From NCBI GenBank assembly GCA_016124495.1, contig WGNP01000009.1, positions 1 through 64,000 of the forward strand: a DNA stretch of 64,000 nucleotides, in the 5' to 3' direction. The first letter of the stretch is position 1; every line of letters begins with the position of its first letter. The DNA is from Hyphomonas sp. GTDB lineage: Bacteria; Pseudomonadota; Alphaproteobacteria; Caulobacterales; Hyphomonadaceae. Below, piece after piece: positions 53,016-60,723 of this stretch. The notes below the pieces were generated by a model. The model made no database searches, had not been told where the DNA came from, and saw nothing but the letters and a program-made list of their open reading frames with translations. Position numbers and translations under genes: made by a program.

Positions 53016-53504
53016 TCAGGGCACTGTCTGCGTGATGGATATCTGCGCGCCGCCATACTGCGAAACCGAAAGGCCGAGGGCGTCGCCGTACTGGCGGTGG
53101 ACAAAAACGTTCCCTGCGCCGGTCTGGCTGATTTCAGAAAGATTTGCGCTACCGTCCTGGATCACGTCGATGACGTTGCCGCAGGCGCATTGGGTGACAT
53201 CGACGGCGTTGTCTGCGCCAGACTGCGCGACACGGGTCCAGGCTCCGTAGGCGGAACCTGTCTGCGTGACCTCAACGATATTGCTTTCCCCAGTCTGACG
53301 GATAATGGCCAGATTCGCCTCGCCCGGCGCTTCCGAGCCTGAAGAGCCTTCCCCGGAATAGAGGTCGCTGCTGCCCAGCGAGGCCTTGAGGTCAAGGCTG
53401 CCAAGCAATGCATCTTCACTGGAGACCTGCGCGCCAGCGGTTCCGGCAAAATTGAGGGCGACCATCAAGGCCGCCCCCACTTGTATGAAGCGATACGGCT
53501 TCAT
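53016..53504 (-). CDS. Small curlin-repeat protein
   Basis: A 162-residue secreted amyloid-like protein: signal peptide (FIQVGAALMVALNFAGTAGAQ), a 45-residue linker rich in Ser and Gly, then about five curlin units of the QxGxxNxxxVxQ type (IRQTGESNIVEVTQTGSAYGAWTRVAQSGADNAVDVTQ). Two cysteines (QCACGN) lie between repeats, which is unusual for curlin. It could be a minor subunit or nucleator of the CsgB type. It begins 8 nt after the stop of the 355-residue curlin gene. Confidence 0.85.
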   Translation of the reverse strand: MKPYRFIQVGAALMVALNFAGTAGAQVSSEDALLGSLDLKASLGSSDLYSGEGSSGSEAPGEANLAIIRQTGESNIVEVTQTGSAYGAWTRVAQSGADNAVDVTQCACGNVIDVIQDGSANLSEISQTGAGNVFVHRQYGDALGLSVSQYGGAQISITQTVP

Positions 53505-53511
53505 CTGCCGA

Positions 53512-54579
53512 CTACTGCGCGACGCTCGCCAGATGGCCGGTGCCGGTCTGGAAGATGCCAGACTGAGCATAGGCGCTGGCCTGGTCAACGAAGGCCTCGT
53601 TGGCTCCGCCATTCTGCAGGATCGACGACACGATGTTACCAGAGCCGGTTGCAAGGCCGGTCTGGTTGACTTCGGCAACGTTCAATCCGCCGCCCGTCAC
53701 ATTGTCCAGCTGCTCGATTTCGGAGATCGCAAAGTTACCGGACTGGAAGACACGGGCAATGCTGCCCTCATCGGACGAGGCCTGGATGACTTCGGCGATG
53801 TTTGAAGAACCGGTGGCATCGATCTCAACCAGCCCGTCGCGCGATTCCTGGGTGACCGTGGCCGCGTTGGACGCGCCTTCCATCGTGATGGTGATCACGC
53901 CGTTGGCACCGTCTTCAATCACTCGGGCATTATGGTTGAAACCGATCTGCGAGACGAAGATGCTCGCATTCGCCCCATCATTATCGATGTCGACCCGGCT
54001 GCTGAAGGTTTCAGGCGCACTGCCCGGGCCAGCCTCGAAAGTGCCCTGGAAGACTTCAACCTCACCGTTCGATCCGCGCTGTTCGACGATCGCCGTGTTG
54101 GTGCGGCCGTTCTGGTCGATGTTCGCGACAGGTACGACGGAACCGGCCAGCTGACGGATAGTGCCGGTGTTGCGGTCCCCGCGCTGCTGGATCGAGGCCG
54201 TCGCATCCGGCGCCGCCTGGCGGATCAGAGCGTCGTTGTTGCGGGTCACGATATAGTCATGGATCTGGTCGATGGAGGCATCGCCGCGGGCGCGGCGCTG
54301 ATCGATCAGAGCCGTGTTTGCGAAGCTTGCACCGAAGGGGCTCGTCGCCGAGGTCTGCGTAATCGAAGCATCATTGCGGTTGCCAGTCTGGATAATCTCC
54401 GCTCTGCCCTGACCGTTGATTATGCCATCAGCCGCCTGGTCGATTTCTGCGTCGTTCTGATTACCCGTCTGGGTAATGCGCGCCGAGTTGTCAAACGAGG
54501 TCGACGGAAAGGTCTGGGCGTGGGCCGAGGCAAATCCGAGGACGGACATTGACGCAGCAAGAACAAGGTATCTTTTCAT
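53512..54579 (-). CDS. Curlin-repeat protein, 355 residues
   Basis: A secreted curli subunit-like protein with signal peptide (YLVLAASMSVLGFASAHAQ). The mature part begins FDNSARITQTGNQNDAEIDQAADG and continues with many degenerate curlin units (IIQTGNRNDASITQ, IRQAAPDATASIQQRGDRNTGTIRQ, VTQESRDGLVEIDATGSSNIAEVIQ). Spacing is looser than in the 441-residue paralogue. The signal-peptide Met was taken as start, with GGGAGAGGATT before it; the frame is open 8 codons upstream. It lies between the other two curlin genes. Confidence 0.9.
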   Translation of the reverse strand: MKRYLVLAASMSVLGFASAHAQTFPSTSFDNSARITQTGNQNDAEIDQAADGIINGQGRAEIIQTGNRNDASITQTSATSPFGASFANTALIDQRRARGDASIDQIHDYIVTRNNDALIRQAAPDATASIQQRGDRNTGTIRQLAGSVVPVANIDQNGRTNTAIVEQRGSNGEVEVFQGTFEAGPGSAPETFSSRVDIDNDGANASIFVSQIGFNHNARVIEDGANGVITITMEGASNAATVTQESRDGLVEIDATGSSNIAEVIQASSDEGSIARVFQSGNFAISEIEQLDNVTGGGLNVAEVNQTGLATGSGNIVSSILQNGGANEAFVDQASAYAQSGIFQTGTGHLASVAQ

Positions 54580-54612
54580 AATCCTCTCCCTGAGGAGGGC
54601 CAAAGGGCCCGC

Positions 54613-55938
54613 TTACTGGTTGATGGACGCGTAGTTGTTGTTACCGACCTGCGTAATGAACGACACAGCGTCATTGGACGACTGGGTCACCTGGGCCTCG
54701 TTGCCCGAGCCGCCCGACTGCAAGATCTCGGCATAGCTGCCCGCGCCGGTCTGGAGGACATCGATCAGGCCGGCATTGCCGGTCTGAGTGATCAGCACAT
54801 CGTTGTCGGCGCCTGTCTGATCGATCACGGCTACGTTATCGAGGCCGCCCTGCGTGATGGTCGAGAGGTTCTCGTCACCGGACTGCATGACCGTCAGGTC
54901 GTTCCTGCTGCCGGACTGAAGAAGAACCGCTTCGTTTGTGAAACCAACCTGGTCCAGCGCAAGCATATTTGCATCACCCGACTGGCCGACAGATGCCTTG
55001 TTGTCGTCGCTGAGCTGGCTGACGGTCATCTGATTGTCGAAGCCGGCCTGCGAACCGTCGAGGGTGTTGCCCGCGCCTGCCTGTTCGATCCCGACAGCCG
55101 AGTCATTGGCTGACTGAACGAAATCCGCTGCATCACCGACAACGTTATCCGAACCGGACTGGTTGCTGATGAATTCTGAATCGCTGCCAAGCTGGCTGAC
55201 GAACGCCGTGTTGCCCAAGGACGTCCCGATCTGGGTGATCTGAACGAGCGAGCCGACGCCGGACTGGTTGGCATCTGCCGTATTGTTCTGGCCGCTTTGC
55301 TCGATTTCAGCGGTGTTGTCTGCGCCGCCTTGCGTGACCAAGGCGTTCTGTTCGTCGCCCGATTGCATGACGGACACCTCACCGTCGGTCCCGGTCTGTT
55401 CGACATCGGCCATGCTGTTGTTCGACGGGCCGCTGGAGTAGCCCTGGTCGACCGTTACCGAACCGCCAACACCCACCTGGTCAACGACCGAGTCGTTGTC
55501 TGAACCGTTCTGCCTGATGTCAGCAGTCTCTTCTGCCGCCGCTTCCTGTTTTACAACGGACGAGTTGCCGGTCCCGTCCTGAAAGACACTGGCCGTAGCG
55601 CCATCACCGGTCTGGACGATGCTGGAAGAGTTCACGCTGCTCGATCCGCCGCCCGTGTTGAACTGCTCAACATCAGCAATGTTCCCATCGCCGGCCTGCA
55701 CGATATCACTCGAATTGCGTGCTGCGCCGAGACCCGAGGTCGCGGTGTCCGACTGCTCCACCTGCGCGGAGTTCTCGTCGCCGGTCTGCTCGATGTCAGA
55801 GCTGCCTGCATAGCCACCGGTCTGGTCGACAATCGCAGACTGGTTGGTGTTGTTCTGCGTCACATTGGACGAGTTGGCGAATGCAGGGCTCGCCATAACG
55901 AGCGCCATGGCCGCGCCGGCCATCAGTTTAATACGCAT
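54613..55938 (-). CDS. Large curlin-repeat protein (CsgA/CsgB-like), 441 residues
   Basis: Probable major curli subunit. After the signal peptide (MAGAAMALVMASPAFANS) nearly the whole protein consists of roughly two dozen or more curlin units ending in hydrophobic-x-Q, such as IEQTGDENSAQVEQ, VTQGGADNTAEIEQSGQNNTADANQ, LLQSGSRNDLTVMQSGDENLSTITQ and ASINQ at the very end. E. coli CsgA has five. No cysteine is present. It is the first subunit gene after csgG (52-bp gap) and the largest of three paralogues. Confidence 0.93.
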   Translation of the reverse strand: MRIKLMAGAAMALVMASPAFANSSNVTQNNTNQSAIVDQTGGYAGSSDIEQTGDENSAQVEQSDTATSGLGAARNSSDIVQAGDGNIADVEQFNTGGGSSSVNSSSIVQTGDGATASVFQDGTGNSSVVKQEAAAEETADIRQNGSDNDSVVDQVGVGGSVTVDQGYSSGPSNNSMADVEQTGTDGEVSVMQSGDEQNALVTQGGADNTAEIEQSGQNNTADANQSGVGSLVQITQIGTSLGNTAFVSQLGSDSEFISNQSGSDNVVGDAADFVQSANDSAVGIEQAGAGNTLDGSQAGFDNQMTVSQLSDDNKASVGQSGDANMLALDQVGFTNEAVLLQSGSRNDLTVMQSGDENLSTITQGGLDNVAVIDQTGADNDVLITQTGNAGLIDVLQTGAGSYAEILQSGGSGNEAQVTQSSNDAVSFITQVGNNNYASINQ

Positions 55939-55990
55939 GTTGATACTTCTCCACTAGAATGCGTCCCAGCCGGCCGTCAGGCAGGCCCCC

Positions 55991-57286
55991 TTAGCTAAGT
56001 CCAGCCCCTTGTGTCCCCGGGTCTGGCAATATCCGCGCACGCGGCGCTTCTCTTTGTCTGGCGGATCGTGATTGTGGCTGGGCAGCCGCAGTCATGACAC
56101 GCAGCATTTCGTACTCAGTCCACGAAAATCGCTGAAGACCGTTTTGCGCAACCGGATTCACCTCACGGGAGACTGGCGCGGATGCGGGCACGATCTGCGG
56201 CGATGCTTCATTGACCGAGGCAACCGGAAGCGCCGCCTGAGGCTCATCAGCTGCAGGCTTCTCCGCAAGAGGGGCAGGCTCGCTGACCGCAGCTGCCGCG
56301 GTAACCGGCGGGTCCGCGCGCAAAGTCCTCGAGGTAACCTCACTCCTGCTCACCGCAGCCGTTTCCCTGACCGGGGGAACATCTTCCTGCCGTGCAAAGT
56401 TGATGTCCGGATCCTCAATAAATCCGTCACGCTCAGCTACATATTTCTCGAGCAGCGCTGCCCCGGCGAGCTGGTCCTGGAACTGCCAGACGCCCAGTGC
56501 GGCGCCTTCCATGATCAGGAGCTCAACTGCCTTCTCCGTTGCCTGGCGCAATGCGAGCAGGTCCGGCTCGTTGGTCGTGATACCGGTATCGACTTCGAGG
56601 AGTTCCTTGAAGCTGACATACCGGAACGCGTTGGCCGCAACGCCGATGGACGCGATCTTCTTCGAGGCGACGACGGAGGTAATCACCTCGCCCGATTTCA
56701 CGCTGACGGCGCGCAGATAAACGGTGACCTTGTCTTCGCGGTAGTCCGTCTTGGCGCCGATACCAAGGAAGCGTGCGCCAGCCCCGCCGGTCAGGGTGTT
56801 GGTGTCATAGCCAATTATGCCGCCTTCGAGAATGATGCCCGCAAACAGCAGCGGCGGAAGGGCGGCTTCATTGAGCTCTTCCTCGCCAAGATACTGCTTG
56901 CGCATCTCACGGATAATCTGGCGTTCTTTCAGGAGATTATCCAGATTTTCGCGTTCAATCACCGTAAACCAGCTGCGATCTCCGGCGTCCTGGAGGGCCT
57001 TGAGAAGAACCGATGTCGAGCCTTGGGTTACCGCGCGCGAGAGTGTTTGTACGCCTTCGGACGGTTTGAACTGACCGGTCTGGTCTTCAAAGGAGTATAC
57101 CGCGACGGCCGCCTTTTCGACCGGCGCAGGCAGCGCGCGAAGCCGGGACTGCGTTTCGGTCCGCACTTCGGAGACCGCCGGCTGCTGGATAAAACCGGGA
57201 TGGTCATCATGAGTAGTGGCGCATGCGCCGACCATCAGTGGAAGGAGAGAAGCGCCAAGCGCCAGGCGTCTGAGAGCGCGCAACAT
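55991..57286 (-). CDS. csgG: Curli secretion channel lipoprotein CsgG, with C-terminal extension
   Basis: Outer-membrane nonameric pore that exports curlin subunits. Lipoprotein signal with lipobox MVGAC, then the CsgG domain: VAVYSFEDQTGQFKPSEGVQTLSRAVTQGSTSVLLKAL, WFTVIERENLDNLLKERQIIREMR, FAGIILEGGIIGYDTNTLTGGAGARFLGIG (the transmembrane hairpin region) and DKVTVYLRAVSVKSGEVI. At 431 residues it is longer than E. coli CsgG (about 277); the extra 150 residues are a low-complexity Pro/Ala/Glu tail of unknown role. Its ATG lies directly after the ten-G tract that also ends csgF. Confidence 0.93.
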   Translation of the reverse strand: MLRALRRLALGASLLPLMVGACATTHDDHPGFIQQPAVSEVRTETQSRLRALPAPVEKAAVAVYSFEDQTGQFKPSEGVQTLSRAVTQGSTSVLLKALQDAGDRSWFTVIERENLDNLLKERQIIREMRKQYLGEEELNEAALPPLLFAGIILEGGIIGYDTNTLTGGAGARFLGIGAKTDYREDKVTVYLRAVSVKSGEVITSVVASKKIASIGVAANAFRYVSFKELLEVDTGITTNEPDLLALRQATEKAVELLIMEGAALGVWQFQDQLAGAALLEKYVAERDGFIEDPDINFARQEDVPPVRETAAVSRSEVTSRTLRADPPVTAAAAVSEPAPLAEKPAADEPQAALPVASVNEASPQIVPASAPVSREVNPVAQNGLQRFSWTEYEMLRVMTAAAQPQSRSARQREAPRARILPDPGTQGAGLS

Positions 57287-57876
57287 GTCAGCCCCCCCCC
57301 CGGAACCAGATCACCTTCGCCGGTGATCAGCCCGCTGAGGTCATCCAGCGATCCGCCGTCGCTTTGCGAGCCCGGCGCAGGGGCCAAAAGGTCGCCGCCG
57401 CCGCCCAGCAGACGGGCGATCTGCCCTGCCGGGTCGCCCTGGCTCGTCTGGCCGAGGAGAGGGATCGAGATCTCCGTCACTGCGCCGGTTGTCGAGTCCG
57501 TAATCGTAAGCGAGACGGAGTCGATCAGGCGTACGAAGGTGATCGTCTGGTCGCCGAAGGTTATCGTCCCGCTATCCTGCGGGTTCTCACCGAATATTGC
57601 GTCATTAACCTGAGCCGCAAGCGAAGAGAGCAGGCGGCTCTGGAGCTGTCGCAGGAACTGATCGACCTGTGTGTTGCCGCCGGTCTTGCTTTCAGGATCC
57701 TTGTAATCGTTCTGGGCATTCGCGATGCCAAGGAGATGCGCAGAGTTGAAGCTGTCGCCGCCAAAGGACGGGTTGACCGGGGTATACACCAGTTCCTGAG
57801 CGGACGCCGCAAGGCCGATCCAGCTGAGCGCGGCAACTGAAGCAGCTGCGCGCGCGATTGATTTCAGTCCTGGCAT
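57235..57876 (-). CDS. csgF: Curli assembly protein CsgF, C-terminus altered by a G-tract
   Basis: Surface-exposed accessory protein that couples secretion to nucleation. Signal peptide (SIARAAASVAALSWIGLAASAQ), then the diagnostic ELVYTPVNPSFGGDSFNS and FGDQTITFVRLIDSVSLTITDSTTGAVTEISIPLLGQ. The 213-residue reading comes from a run of ten Gs (57292-57301) and ends with a frame-shifted tail. With nine Gs it would end ITGEGDLVPGGG-stop at 57288, one nucleotide before the csgG ATG, a normal operon junction. Start ATG at 57876 follows AAGAGGATCC; an upstream Met is also open. First gene of the curli operon. Confidence 0.9.
   Translation of the reverse strand: MPGLKSIARAAASVAALSWIGLAASAQELVYTPVNPSFGGDSFNSAHLLGIANAQNDYKDPESKTGGNTQVDQFLRQLQSRLLSSLAAQVNDAIFGENPQDSGTITFGDQTITFVRLIDSVSLTITDSTTGAVTEISIPLLGQTSQGDPAGQIARLLGGGGDLLAPAPGSQSDGGSLDDLSGLITGEGDLVPGGGLTCCALSDAWRLALLSFH
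57292..57301. repeat. Ten-base G/C homopolymer at the csgF/csgG junction
   Basis: A run of ten Cs on the given strand, read as Gs by the operon. It lies inside the csgF frame and 5 nt before the csgG start codon, so it also acts as the only Shine-Dalgarno-like sequence of csgG. Runs this long are prone to slippage in replication and to miscounting in sequencing. Confidence 0.9.
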
Positions 57877-57997
57877 TACGCGGATCCTCTTTATGGAGGA
57901 CATCAGCCTGCGGTGAAGTACAATGACTGATGCGTCCCCACACATCTATATGCAAGTTAAACGCCAAGTATGATTTTGCGTCAACCATCAGTCGTCT

Positions 57998-58032
57998 ATC
58001 AAGTACATATTTAACCTTAACAACATCAAGTA
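57998..58032. repeat. Direct repeat ATCAAGTA upstream of the curli operon
   Basis: ATCAAGTA at 57998-58005 and again at 58025-58032, spaced 27 bp, in the AT-rich region ahead of csgF; a partial copy CCAAGTA is at 57964-57970. The region between csgF and the cytochrome fusion gene (188 bp) must hold the curli promoter. Repeat seen; activator-site function is inference. Confidence 0.35.
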
Positions 58033-58064
58033 TTCGCGTGTGAGGCGAGTATTCTGATCTTGGT

Positions 58065-59420
58065 CTAGCGGATGTCCGGGTCGATCCAGATTCCAGATGT
58101 GGCTAATGTCCCCGCAAAGGAGTCATAGCGGACGATTTCAGCGCCCCGGGAACCAACATGCCTGTTTGGGCCAAAGGTCAGCGGCGGTGTCATGCCGCCC
58201 TCAAAGTTGCGCACCGCCTCCAGGGTATCGATAAAACCTTCGCGTGAAACGTCCCTGCCCGTGCGCATAAGCGCTTCGATCATCAGCGCTGCAGCTGAAT
58301 AGGCATTGGCCTCCGCCAGGATGGCCGACTTGTCGTTCCTGGCGCGGGCGCGCGTCTGGGCAAAAGCCGACTGGGCATTTTGCGCCACACGGCTGAGCGG
58401 CGTGGCAAAGGCGACGTAAGTTTCGGCAGGCAGCAGCTTTCGGCTGGCCGTCGGAATGCTGGAGAACACCGCCTGGGTGAGGAGTACCCTTTTGGCAACC
58501 GTTGCATTCCCGAGGCATCTGGCGGAGCCAAGCAGGACCGTCTCGCCCTTCTTCGCGGCGCAGCCATCCTTGACGCTGACGACGCCCCATTCCTCCGTCG
58601 CGAAACGTTTCAGCGCAGACGTCTGGTCTGCTTCGCTGGCCACGAGCGCAAACGCACCGGCCGATGGCACAGAAGCCGGCAACACGGAAATGACCGGGAC
58701 GGTATTGTCAAATCCTGCAGGCGGAACGCTTTGCGGGAAGACGAGTGCAAACACGTTGGCGGCCTCCGCCCCGGCATTCTTCGGCGACACGATACGGAAA
58801 GTAAGCTTTCGTCCGTGCACGCCGCCGAGCTTGTCGATGTCGCCGGCTAGTACGCCGAGCAGTTTCTGCTGCGCCTGACTGGCCGGGTTGGCCTGATCCA
58901 GCACGATCCCGACGGTGAGCGTATCGTCCGTGATACCTGGATCACTGGCCTGTGCCACCACGGCCAGAAATGCCCAGACGTCAGCGAGCTGTTTGTCGGT
59001 CAGATCATAGCGCGGCATCGCCTCCGACAGGGCATTGCCGCCAGGATCCTTGCCGGAGCGGACGGCATTTCGGAAGGAAGAGGAGGTATAGGGCGGGCGC
59101 TTTCGCCCGGTTGCTTCTTTTACGGTGTAGGGACGGGTCAGCGCATCGCGGCTGATCTGGCTGGGCTGTACACCGCGCTCGGATTTTCCGGCACCGGTGC
59201 GGCCATGGCAGGAGGCGCAGGGAAATGTCCGTGCCGGGAGCTTTGTCGAAAGGTCGCCGATCTGGACTTCTGCCGTGTCGAGAGCCGAGCCCTTTTCGCC
59301 GAAGTATATGGCGCGTCCGCGCTCCTCAGAAGCCGTCAGGTCTGCGCAGGCCGGCAGCGCCAGCATGCAAAGCATGAGCAGCAGGAGCGCAAGAGCCTTA
59401 ATCGTAAATGCCGTCGGCAA
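58065..59420 (-). CDS. Cytochrome c fused to a periplasmic substrate-binding (type I) domain
   Basis: A 451-residue exported protein. Signal peptide with lipobox-like LPAC, then a class I cytochrome c domain (about 30-150) with CASCH haem site and EAMPRYDLTDKQLADVWAFLAVVAQ, where the Met may be the axial ligand. From about residue 160 it is a Peripla_BP_6 (Leu/Ile/Val-binding type) domain: LTVGIVLDQANPASQAQQKLLGVLAGDIDKLGGVHGRKLTFRIV. No ABC permease or ATPase gene is near. The combination suggests a ligand-gated or ligand-binding electron carrier. It overlaps the SCO gene before it by 23 nt. Confidence 0.85.
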   Translation of the reverse strand: MPTAFTIKALALLLLMLCMLALPACADLTASEERGRAIYFGEKGSALDTAEVQIGDLSTKLPARTFPCASCHGRTGAGKSERGVQPSQISRDALTRPYTVKEATGRKRPPYTSSSFRNAVRSGKDPGGNALSEAMPRYDLTDKQLADVWAFLAVVAQASDPGITDDTLTVGIVLDQANPASQAQQKLLGVLAGDIDKLGGVHGRKLTFRIVSPKNAGAEAANVFALVFPQSVPPAGFDNTVPVISVLPASVPSAGAFALVASEADQTSALKRFATEEWGVVSVKDGCAAKKGETVLLGSARCLGNATVAKRVLLTQAVFSSIPTASRKLLPAETYVAFATPLSRVAQNAQSAFAQTRARARNDKSAILAEANAYSAAALMIEALMRTGRDVSREGFIDTLEAVRNFEGGMTPPLTFGPNRHVGSRGAEIVRYDSFAGTLATSGIWIDPDIR

Positions 59421-60036
59421 TGTCTTTGACCTGTGCGGCGATCACGGTATCGCTGAGGTTTGCCGGGATCTTGCGCCAGCGGGCTGTCTTGGTGTTGCCG
59501 ACAAGCAGCGCCGTCAGGTGTGCTTCCTTTTCAAACACCTGCCCCATTTTGTTGCCGACTGCCTCGATATTCTTTTCTGTCCCCGTAACGTAAAGCCATC
59601 CGGGGCCGGCTTTAAACTGCTTGCGATAATCTGCCATCACGGCCGCTGTATCGACCTTCGGGTCAACGGTTATGGACACGAACAGGATGTCCTTACCCAT
59701 CCGGTCCTTGAGGCGTTCCTGCACGCGCTGCAAAGTTGCGTTGATAAGGGGGCACGCGTCTTCGCACGCAGTGAACATGAAGCTGATCACGACCGTGCGC
59801 CCGGCGAGGATATCCGAATAGAACTTCAGCTTCTCGCCGGTATGGCTGACGAGAACAGTATCCGTGAAATACTCGCGGGCCTTGTCTTCAGTATCAGATG
59901 CGGAAATGTCGCGCGTCACCACCCTGTCGCCCGGCTTGTGACCGGCGCCGTGCGCGAGCGCGGCGGGACCGGAAACGACCCCGAAAACCGCGGCAAATGC
60001 GATGAAGGTAAGGAAGCGGAACGGATGCGCTGGCAT
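59398..60036 (-). CDS. SCO1/SenC-family copper chaperone (second)
   Basis: A 212-residue periplasmic thioredoxin-fold protein with signal peptide (FLTFIAFAAVFGVVSGPAALA). The copper site is intact: CEDAC (CxxxC) after VVISFMFTA, and a His in KEAHLTALLVGN. SCO proteins load copper into cuproenzymes, classically cytochrome oxidase Cu-A. A His/Gly/Asp-rich stretch after cleavage (AHGAGHKPGD) may also bind copper. It follows the first SCO gene by 12 nt. Confidence 0.92.
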   Translation of the reverse strand: MPAHPFRFLTFIAFAAVFGVVSGPAALAHGAGHKPGDRVVTRDISASDTEDKAREYFTDTVLVSHTGEKLKFYSDILAGRTVVISFMFTACEDACPLINATLQRVQERLKDRMGKDILFVSITVDPKVDTAAVMADYRKQFKAGPGWLYVTGTEKNIEAVGNKMGQVFEKEAHLTALLVGNTKTARWRKIPANLSDTVIAAQVKDIADGIYD

Positions 60037-60048
60037 TTTCTGAATTCC

Positions 60049-60723
60049 TCAGTGGGTATGCTGGGTGGTTGTCGTTTCGCGCGCCGCGACGAGTTCGCGG
60101 ACACGGCTTTCCACAAATTCCGGATCCGGCATGCCATAGATACGCGAGAATTCTTCGGTAGAAGCATCCCCGATCAGAATCATGGCTGCGTGGTTTTCGG
60201 GATTGGTTGCGTAGGCATTGAGCCAGGTCAGCGCCTCATCCATCACGGGCTTTTCTCCCGTCAGGAATGTCCAGTCAGCATTGTGAGCGGCCGCAAAGGC
60301 GGCGAGGCGCTCCGGCGTGTCTACGCGGGAATCGACGCTTAGGGATACGAATACGAGGTCTTCGGCAGGAATGTCGGCAAGGTCACGCTTTGCCTGTGCC
60401 AGCAGGGCTGTGGTGACCGGGCAGATGGTCTGGCAGGAGGTAAAAATGAAATCGACAACGACGATCCGTGAACCGATCACATCCGATTTCAGCTGCCGCT
60501 CGGCGCCGGCCTGATCGCGCATCGGCGCATCGCTCAGCACGACCAGGGCCCGCTGCTCTTGCCCGGACGCCGGAACGCTGGCGGCCTGCGTATGGATGTG
60601 GCCTTCGGCATGCTGGTGCTCACCCGCAGGCTCCCCGCTGCCGCACGCCGCCAGCAGGAGCATCGCGGCCATGACCCAACCCGCGGAGAACATGGCGCGG
60701 GCGTGTTCTATACTCCGCGTCAC
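60049..60723 (-). CDS. SCO1/SenC-family copper chaperone (first, lipoprotein)
   Basis: A 224-residue periplasmic lipoprotein (lipobox LLAAC) with the SCO fold. The copper-binding CQTIC motif follows VVVDFIFTS, and a conserved His occurs in NPENHAAMILIGD. The mature N-terminus is His-rich (EHQHAEGHIHTQ), a likely extra copper reservoir, and the C-terminus ends TQHTH. Its start overlaps the stop of the propeller gene by ATGA. Two SCO genes in a row without cytochrome oxidase genes point to another copper client, most likely the oxidase encoded upstream. Confidence 0.92.
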   Translation of the reverse strand: MTRSIEHARAMFSAGWVMAAMLLLAACGSGEPAGEHQHAEGHIHTQAASVPASGQEQRALVVLSDAPMRDQAGAERQLKSDVIGSRIVVVDFIFTSCQTICPVTTALLAQAKRDLADIPAEDLVFVSLSVDSRVDTPERLAAFAAAHNADWTFLTGEKPVMDEALTWLNAYATNPENHAAMILIGDASTEEFSRIYGMPDPEFVESRVRELVAARETTTTQHTH

